Source: Elusimicrobiota bacterium
GTDB taxonomy: Bacteria; Elusimicrobiota; Elusimicrobia; 2-01-FULL-59-12; JACPXA01
Direction of reading: 5' to 3'
NCBI GenBank assembly: GCA_016196785.1
Contig: JACPXA010000009.1
Span: forward strand, 1 to 9,199
Length of the DNA stretch: 9,199 bases
Within the stretch, counting starts at the first letter, position 1. Each line of letters begins with the position of its first letter. Under the pieces are notes generated by a model. That model saw nothing but the letters and a program-made list of their open reading frames with translations. It ran no database searches and had not been told where the DNA came from. Made by a program: the position numbers and the translations under genes. Positions 1 through 7,100 of the stretch are shown here, one piece after another.

Positions 1-1
1 C

Positions 2-361
2 ACCGAGGTGGATCCTCGTTCAGGGCTCGCACAGGAGGAAATCTTCGGCCCCGTGTTATCGGTCATCAAAGCGCGTGACTTCACTGAAGCGCTCACCATC
101 GCCAATGACAGCGCGTACGCCCTAACGGGGGGACTTTACTCTCGTCGCCCCTCGCACATCGAAGAAGCAAGCCGGGCCTTTGAAGTGGGCAACCTCTACA
201 TCAACCGTCAAATTACCGGAGCCATCGTGGGACGGCAACCCTTTGGGGGATACAAGCTATCTGGAATTGGCTCCAAGGCCGGCGGGCCAGACTACCTGCT
301 CCAATTCCTCATCCCAAAAACGACAACGGAAGACACCCTTCGCCACGGCCTTCCGTTGTGA
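2..361 (+). CDS. rocA: L-glutamate gamma-semialdehyde dehydrogenase (delta-1-pyrroline-5-carboxylate dehydrogenase), C-terminal end, 5' partial
   Basis: The frame is already open at base 2 and ends at TGA 359-361, giving the last 119 residues of an aldehyde dehydrogenase. The EIFGPV motif (fragment residues 13-18), whose Glu contacts the NAD ribose in this superfamily, is intact. So are VGNLYINR and the block [20 protein letters not shown], followed by PDYLLQF. The combination [28 protein letters not shown] is typical of P5C dehydrogenases, which oxidise glutamate semialdehyde to glutamate with NAD+ in cytoplasmic proline degradation. The catalytic Cys and general-base Glu lie upstream of the window. 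I cannot tell a monofunctional RocA-type enzyme from the end of a PutA fusion. The ending, about 15 residues after PDYLLQF, fits a monofunctional enzyme or a separate PruA. The gene converges on the minus-strand TPR gene with 34 bases between stops. No U-tailed hairpin terminator is visible in that gap. The family call is firm and the symbol less so (rocA or pruA). Confidence 0.93.
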   Translation, partial: TEVDPRSGLAQEEIFGPVLSVIKARDFTEALTIANDSAYALTGGLYSRRPSHIEEASRAFEVGNLYINRQITGAIVGRQPFGGYKLSGIGSKAGGPDYLLQFLIPKTTTEDTLRHGLPL

Positions 362-395
362 CGATCTACCTCCCTCGATCCTTAACTGTGACTAC

Positions 396-1133
396 TCACG
401 TCGCCCCTTTTTTCCCCTCGCCCCCTTGGGGGAGAGGGTGGGGTGGGGGGGCCAGCCGCTTGGCTAATGAGCGTCGGAGGCGTTCGGCGTCGGCCCGGGG
501 ATCTTCGTCTACTGACGAAGAGCGCCGCTCGGGAGGAAGGTCAAGCACTTTCTGGGCTTCGCGATCAGCCTCCCCATACTTCCCCAACGCTTCTAACGTC
601 TCCGCCAGGTACAGGTGGTTGAGGACATGACGCGGGGCTACACGGACCGCCGTCTCAAGGTGTGTTCGTGACAGCACCTCGCTTCCCCCCAACAGGCGGG
701 GCAATTTGTGATAGAGCCTTCCTAACACCCTGTGAGCCCCGGCGTCAGAAAATGTGGGGTCCAACCGGATGACCTCCTTCATCTCCCGTTCAGTGATCCG
801 AACATACCGGAGCCCCGCGAACGGACCAGCCAGCCGAGCCAGTTTTGCGCTGGAGAGCCCCAGCCAAAAGTGCGCCCCGGCGCTCGTGGAATCCTCGGCC
901 ACCGCCTCCGCTGCCTTCCCATAGGCTTGCAAATAGTACGATTTGGCTTGTTTATCCGGAAGGGCATCCCCTTGCTCACATCGCGTGCGAGCCGTGGTCC
1001 AAAGGATCTCCGAGCGATGCACGACAGAGGTTTGAACCTGCCGTTCAGTCGCCTGCCCAGCCTGACAGAACACGTGTACACTGATCGAGACTATCTGGAG
1101 GAGAATGATTCTACACCAAACCGTTGCCCCCAC
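396..1133 (-). CDS. exported TPR protein, TRAP-transporter T-component (TatT)-like
   Basis: This 245-residue protein starts at GTG 1133-1131 and stops at TGA 398-396. Residues about 8-22 are hydrophobic after a single Arg, and AGQA at 25-28 is a plausible signal-peptidase I site, so export to the periplasm is inferred. The Cys at 23 (context HVFC) is a poor lipobox. Later in-frame starts would remove the signal, which favours this GTG. The body is helical and TPR-like: AHFWLGLSSAKLARLAGPFAG (about 87-107), EMKEVIRLDPTFSDAGAHRVLG (about 117-138), then LPRLLGGS and APRHVLNHLYLAETLEALGKYGEA (about 166-189). This resembles the TRAP-transporter T-component/TPR family. No TRAP transporter gene is present, so a role in solute uptake is not supported. 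Residues 228-245 (APPPHPLPQGGEGKKGAT) are encoded by a dispersed repeat and are probably an acquired tail. The start overlaps the helicase stop by one base, suggesting translational coupling. No strong Shine-Dalgarno sequence precedes it. Confidence 0.82.
   Translation of the reverse strand: MGATVWCRIILLQIVSISVHVFCQAGQATERQVQTSVVHRSEILWTTARTRCEQGDALPDKQAKSYYLQAYGKAAEAVAEDSTSAGAHFWLGLSSAKLARLAGPFAGLRYVRITEREMKEVIRLDPTFSDAGAHRVLGRLYHKLPRLLGGSEVLSRTHLETAVRVAPRHVLNHLYLAETLEALGKYGEADREAQKVLDLPPERRSSSVDEDPRADAERLRRSLAKRLAPPPHPLPQGGEGKKGAT
404..455. repeat. dispersed GC-rich palindromic repeat (REP-like), copy 1
   Basis: On the plus strand, CCCTCGCCCCC (415-425) pairs with GGGGGAGAGGG (428-438) across a two-base centre, with one G-A mismatch. 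It is flanked by a run of six T at 408-413 and a G-rich arm up to 451. Read on the minus strand it encodes the last residues of the TPR protein (PLPQGGEGKK). Similar Pro/Gly-rich translations are commonly seen where such repeats invade gene ends. The T-run lies before the hairpin on the plus strand, so it is not a canonical intrinsic terminator for either flanking gene, although it may still act as a transcript-end hairpin between these convergent genes. Confidence 0.7.
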
Positions 1134-4100
1134 TATGTGCTGAGTTTCAATGTTAGGAAAACGCGGGTGCGCTGTTCAAGCGGCGTTGGGAGGCCTCCGC
1201 TGTTCGAGCGAGCGGTTGCTTGATTGGTCGCTACAGTGCTTGAGGTCCACGCCCGGCGAAATTCGTGGGGTGTCGTCAAGTAGGGATGTAACCGCAACAG
1301 CTCAGGGGGTGGCGGTCTCTGTCCGTCGGTGGAGGGAAGACCCGAGAGCACCAACTTCAGGGTGAGCGCTCGTGAAACGGGGTCAGGCACCGAATGTTTC
1401 CCTCTCCCCTGGCGGGGGAGGGTGGCCGAAGGCCAGGTGAGGGGGGTAGGGCGGTATTTCAACAGACTCATCACGAACACCATCGCTAGTCCCCACACCC
1501 CGACCGCCCAGGAGAGACTGAACCCGTGGACCCAGTCGCCGAGGGGGGTCGCCGCGATTCCCCACTGCTCCCGGCGCCCGTTATTGGTCCGCTTGGCGCG
1601 GCTAATCGGTTTCAAGAACGGGTTAAACACGTTGAACGGCGGAATCCATTGCTCAACCGTTCCTTCCTTCTCGACATAGGGCCAGGCTTTTTGATAAATG
1701 CGGCTCGTCTCTTTGGCGAAGTTCAGGCTCAGCTCGTCCTCGAGATATTGCGTGAGGCTGCGCGGGCCAACCGCACCACCCGGGCGTTTAGACCGCACCG
1801 CTTGGTCCATTTCGGTCAACAGCTTCCGGCAACCGATGAAGAACAATTGCTCGAGCTGACGCGAGAGCATCACGTTATGCAGGTTTTTGTAAATGAGCAT
1901 CCCGGGATCGCGATCGGGATCGCTGCGGGTTGTCTCCGCGATCGTGAGGGGCGCTTCGGCTCCCTGGACGCCTCGACCTGTTGTCACTTTCAGTTGTGGC
2001 CCGTCACCTAACGGCAAATTTTTTGAGGTGATAAACCGTTTTGGCTTCAAGGCCAACTTCTGTCCTACGAGCCGCGCCCCCTGCTCCTCCCCCTCCTTTT
2101 TCCAACTCCCCACAATGAGTTCTTGTGGCTGAACGAACGGGAGATCAACGAAGAACAGCGCGGAGTGGAATGCTCGGGAGAGCCCGGCGGCGGCTTGAAC
2201 GGCGATCTCCTCGACCTGCACACCAGCGGAACCTCGCCACTGCAACGCTTGTAAGATAGCCCTGCTCTGTTGTTGGCACGCCTCGCCGACGATCTCGAGG
2301 GCTTGCTGGACTCGCTTCATCGAGATGTTCTGCACGTCGGGATGCCGTTCCTTCCACCACTCTTGCAGTATTTGACTGAGCATCTGACGGAGGTGTTCCA
2401 CCAGGTTGGCGTCGATCAGACGCCTTTCGTCTGCCTCGCGTCGGATGACAAAGGGAATCTTGACGATCATCTCATTTAACACCGCATTGACCTTCAGCGC
2501 GGCACGGATCGCTTTTAATTGCGCGTCGTAAGGCGTGATGACCAAGATCTCGTCCGGCTCGAAGCGTCGGATCGCCGGCGGCTGACCATTCAACGCCCGA
2601 TACAGTAAATCCAGCGCAATCTGAATATATCCGGGGTTGAAGGTGCTGGTTCCGATCTTCCACTGGGAGTGGTCTTTTCTGCCGAACATGGCTCGGCCCT
2701 CTCTGGTACCGAGTAGAGCCTTCGCTTCCGGATCGAGGGTTTCATCGAGCTCATCCGGCTGCCAGAGCGGCACATCCACCCAAAACAGCCGGAGACGACG
2801 TTGCCACGGGGCCAGGAATTCTGCTTTGCCTGGGTCAATAGGTTCTTCATAAAAGTGGGACGTTAACCCGGCGGCTTGGGGGAAAAACCGCCAGGACGTA
2901 TGCAGGACATGCCGGCGGACTTGCCGGGGGTGGAGCTCAAAGATGCGAGCAAGTCCGGAGACTTCCAACGACGCCAGGTTCGGCACGGTCATGATAATCT
3001 CCGTTAACCGTTTCACGTCCTCCGGAGAGTCTGGGTCCTTACTGAGATCGTCAAGGATTTCTTTCACGCGTCGTTGCCCGACCCCGAACGGGGTGACTTG
3101 GTTCTGATCCCCCACGACAACCAGCTCCCCGTCGTCCTCTAGGTACAACGTGGCCATTGCGGTTTCTGGGATGGTACAGAGCCCTCCTTCATCAATGGCG
3201 ACGACATCTGCCTTGCGTGGGGACCCCTGAAGTGGGAAGAAAAATTTATTGGCGGCCGGATCCCCCGCTAAGCTGTTAATGGGTGAAAGGATCACCATGG
3301 TTTTCGGGCGCGCCGCGAGGGCTTCCAGGCTGTCCGCGCGGTTGTTCCACGAGGCTTCGACCGCTTCCGGAATGTCTGCGCCTTCGTCCCTTGCACCCAC
3401 TCGGATAAAGGGAATTCCCTGTTCCGCAAGGTCTGCCCCCAGACGGTTGACGGTTTCCTGCTGTTGGGCCAACAGGAGGATCGTGAAGGGGTGCCCTGGT
3501 TTTCTCTTCTTTAGAATTCGCAGCGTACTATTGACCGCCTGACGCTGATCTGGATCCAGATTCTTGTGGTAATAGGTGGTGACTTGCTCGATCGCTTGAT
3601 CATAGTGAGCGTCAAGCACTTGTTTGAGAAATTCTTTTATCAAGATGGTCGTCTTGCCCGATCCGGGATATCCTTGTACGGTATCGAACAACAACTCGCC
3701 AGCCTTCTCTGGTAACAGGTTCAAGAGAGCATCCAGGTGGCGATTCCCGGTCGAGAGCGACGCCGCTGTCATTTTCGCCTTCTCGAGGTTGTTCTTCAAG
3801 ATTCTCATGATCATCAACTGTCTGGCGGTTGAGGCGTTGGCCCGGCCGAGGACGCCGGTCCACGGGACTTTTGCCGGCACCAACTCTTTGGCCCGTTCCG
3901 AATGAGCCAGCTTTAGGGTGACGGACGTCTCATTACGACTCGTCACCTTCCACACCGCATGCATCGCCAGCCGGGTGGGAGGTCCAGGTTGTGCCGGGGC
4001 CTCGTAGAGCCGGAAGGTGTCTCCAATCCGAAAGCTCTCGAAAGGATCCCACGGTCCCGCTTCGCCGTTACCCCCTCTGGCGAGCCGGGAAAGACTGGAC

Positions 4101-7100
4101 ACGGTCAAGCGATGATCGGGCGAGCATGTCATTAAGGCGTAGTGGAACCGATCGCCTTCGATGTCCGATCGGGCGTCCCTGGCCTGGACATCGGCATAGA
4201 GCAACTCGATGGCAATCGTGAGTTCTGCCAGCGCCCAACCGGCTGTCGCGTCCCGATCAACGGTTCGGGCGGTTGTCACCCAGACGGGGAGCTTTGTCCC
4301 GTTTCTCTTCTCAGCGATGGTCGTGAGGTCCCTGGCGAGCCGTTGCGCCTTCCGGTAAACTGTTTGGGCAAACTTCCATTGCTCGCCCTTGTAGAGGTCA
4401 TCGGCATAGCGACAGTAGGCTTGAGCGACGCGCGCTTTGATGGTGAGCGCTGCGTCATGCTCGGGATCGTACTCTGACAGGAGGGTCTTCACCGGGACGA
4501 GGGTTTTATCCCACGCCTCCTCGATCTGTCCCCAGAGCAAGGTCACATTGGAGAAATCTCGATGCGACACCAATTGGTCGGCCGTGGCTTGCACCGTTCT
4601 GGCTGCCTGTTCGGCCTGGTCTGCTTCGTTGAGTAAGTCCTTGATCCGTTGCTTCCTCTCAGCGATCGTTTGGACCCAGCTGTTCACTGTGCCAGGCACG
4701 CACTTTACAAGATCAGGGATGATCGGTTTCAGCAGCTCGTTGGCTTTCTCGAGTTCTTTCACGGTGGCCGATTGGCCGGCCTCCAGGTTCTGAAAGGTCG
4801 TCACGATCCGCCCTAACGCCCAATCGAGTTGACGGAGGGCGTTCTTGGCATCACCGGGTATGAGGGTCGTCGCTTGCTGTAGATGGGTCTGAGCCTCTTT
4901 GAGCAGGGCAAACGTCTGATGAGATAATCTCCCCTCTTTGGCGACCTGCCCGTTGGCCTCTATCAGGTACTTCAATGCCTGATCTACCGCCGGCATTCCC
5001 GTTGTGAGTTGTTGGTATCGCGGGAGGGTGACGAGCGACGTTCGTTCCTCAACGGGGACTGTCTCGAGGAATTGCCCCACGGCTTGGTATTGTGCCGTCA
5101 TCAGTTCGTAGGGATGAGGTCCCGCAAGCGGTGGCTCCTCCTTTCCTGCGGGCTTAAGCGCCCCGATGGCTTTGTGCACCCCCATCACTAGCTCTTCCAG
5201 ACGGCGTTTCCAGTCACCACGAAATCCTTCCATCACCTCAGCGAGCGCTCCGGCAAACGTCACCAGCTCAGTTGGCACCTCACCCTCTAGGCGCCTCTGC
5301 CAACGGGAAATCGTCATGGCCGCCTCCGGCCGCCCCGGGAGGACCCTTGCCAGTTCTGCGAGGAGTTCTCGCCGCTCGAGCGTCCAGTCGAGCGATTCCT
5401 CCGCATGGGCGTTCAGGTATGCCATGACCTCGCTCGGTAGCTGGGGATCGGCCATGGCGCGAACCAGGGCCAACGCCGCGCGGCGGTGCGCTGGCGCGAT
5501 GGTCTCATCGAACACGAACGGGCGGAACACATCCTGAAGCGCCTGCCGGTCCGGTTCATGCCACAACTGCGTTGTTGAAGCTGCCACCCGTGGCTTGACA
5601 TCGGTGCAGTCTCGCAGAAAGATCATCGCTTGGGCGATGGCGTCCTGAAGCCGTCCGGTCTGCGCATAGAGCCGAATGAGATACAGCCGATGTTCCCAGG
5701 TGAGCGACGGAGGGGGTCCCTTAACGTCTTGTTCTAACAGGCGGATTGCGGTGTCCCGCCGTCCCAGGAGCAGTTGGGCCACGGCGGTTGTGGCCAGCAG
5801 TTCACTGGCGATTCTCTGCCGAGCTTGAGCGGTCAGATCCTGCCATTCCGGTAATTCTGATGAAAGTTGCCCGGCCAGCACGATCGTCTCTTCACACCTG
5901 GCACTTAGTGTTTCATCGGTTGGATCAGTCCGGTGTTGGGCGAGGATGATCATGAACAAGGCCCGCAGACGAAACAGTCGGTCTCTTCCTCCGGTATCTC
6001 GTTCGGTATCTCGTTCGCGAGCCGCTTGATAGTATCGGAGCGCATCGTCCAATCGGCCAATGGAGGCGTGTAACTCCGCGACGTGATATGTCAAATCAGG
6101 TGGCGCCTGATACCGGCAACACGGTGCCTGTAGTAGTCGTTGATGTGTCGCGCCGATGCGGCCTACCAATTCAGCTTGCTCGGACGGACCCAGCTCGGAG
6201 ACATAGTCGCTGAAGAGAGAGAGACATTCTCCCCAGTAGACCATATGCGCTTCATGCGCGTGCGGCGCAGAGGCGATCCAGGCGTTCAGTCCCTCAAAGG
6301 CGAGATCCCTCGCAACAATGAATTGACCAGTCACCCGAGCAAATACGGTGGCGAGCCCTTGAAACGTCTTAAACACCAAGGCGCGCTCCTTGGCAAGTGA
6401 GGAGACCGGATCATCTGACGTCTTGAGGGCCTTGAGGAGGCGGTGAGCTTGCTGCAATGCGCGACGGGCTTCTTCGGCTTTTGTCTTCGCTTGTTCGGCG
6501 TTTCCCTGGGCTATCGCCAGCACCATCTGGAGCGCGTAGAGAGATGACGAAAACACGTCGCCTCGTATGAGATCTTTGGCGGCCTGAGAAGCTGGGCGGT
6601 TTGCTTTCTTGTGGTATTGGATGACTTCCTCGGTTTCCTTCCTCGCTTTCTTGAACGCTTGTTCGGCTAAGTCGAGATGTCGCAAGGCCTCTTCCCGGCG
6701 CGCATTGTCGGTCGGCTGGTGGAAGGCAGCGATAAAGTCCAACGCAGGTTTCCATTGACCCTCCTTCGACTCCACCACGCCGCATTGAATCCAGTGATCG
6801 TAGCTCCAGCGCCAGTAACCCTGCACTAAGAGGTGTTGCAATCCGGTGAAGGCTAAGTAGGGGAGTTCTTCACCCGGAACCCGCTTTCTGAGGGACGCCA
6901 CTAATGTTTCGACTCGCTCATTGTGTTGGATCGCATACGTCACCAACGACACCGCCTCTGCTGGGTTGTCCTCGACCCGGTCATCGGCAACTGCGCCAAG
7001 AAACGGCACAACACGACACAAGCGATCATACTCCTCCTGTTCTGCATCAATGGTGGGGGGCGGCGACAACGCCGCAAGGCTCGCCTCCGCGATTGGAAGC

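Larger units (their letters stand above)
1136..1458 (-). other. C-terminal tail of the giant gene, likely former intergenic DNA read in frame
   Basis: These bases encode residues 2577-2684, after the last membrane segment. The translation is rich in Pro, Arg, Ser and Thr. It has no visible domain, no heptads and no hydrophobic periodicity, and includes stretches such as GQRPPPPELLRLHPYLTTP. A dispersed palindromic repeat lies inside it (about 1394-1452). My inference is that the gene once ended shortly after the membrane helix, and that repeat insertion or loss of a stop extended it to the next stop, which abuts the TPR gene start. The frame is open, so a genuine extracytoplasmic tail is not excluded. 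Confidence 0.45.

Noticed and set aside
404..451. Intrinsic terminator between the convergent genes
   Set aside because: The hairpin is strong, but on the plus strand the T-run is on its 5' side, and on the minus strand the following run is A. The sequence fits a dispersed repeat better.
732..1223. Plus-strand open frame of 163 codons opposite the TPR gene
   Set aside because: Pro/Arg-rich with no family resemblance. The minus strand encodes a recognisable TatT-like protein over most of its length.
404..1452. CRISPR array formed by the two related repeats
   Set aside because: There are only two imperfect copies, nearly 1 kb apart, with coding sequence between them and no cas genes.
1526..2011. 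Plus-strand open frame of 161 codons opposite the helicase C-terminal motifs
   Set aside because: The minus strand carries motifs V and VI here, which are unmistakable. The plus-strand translation is a shadow.
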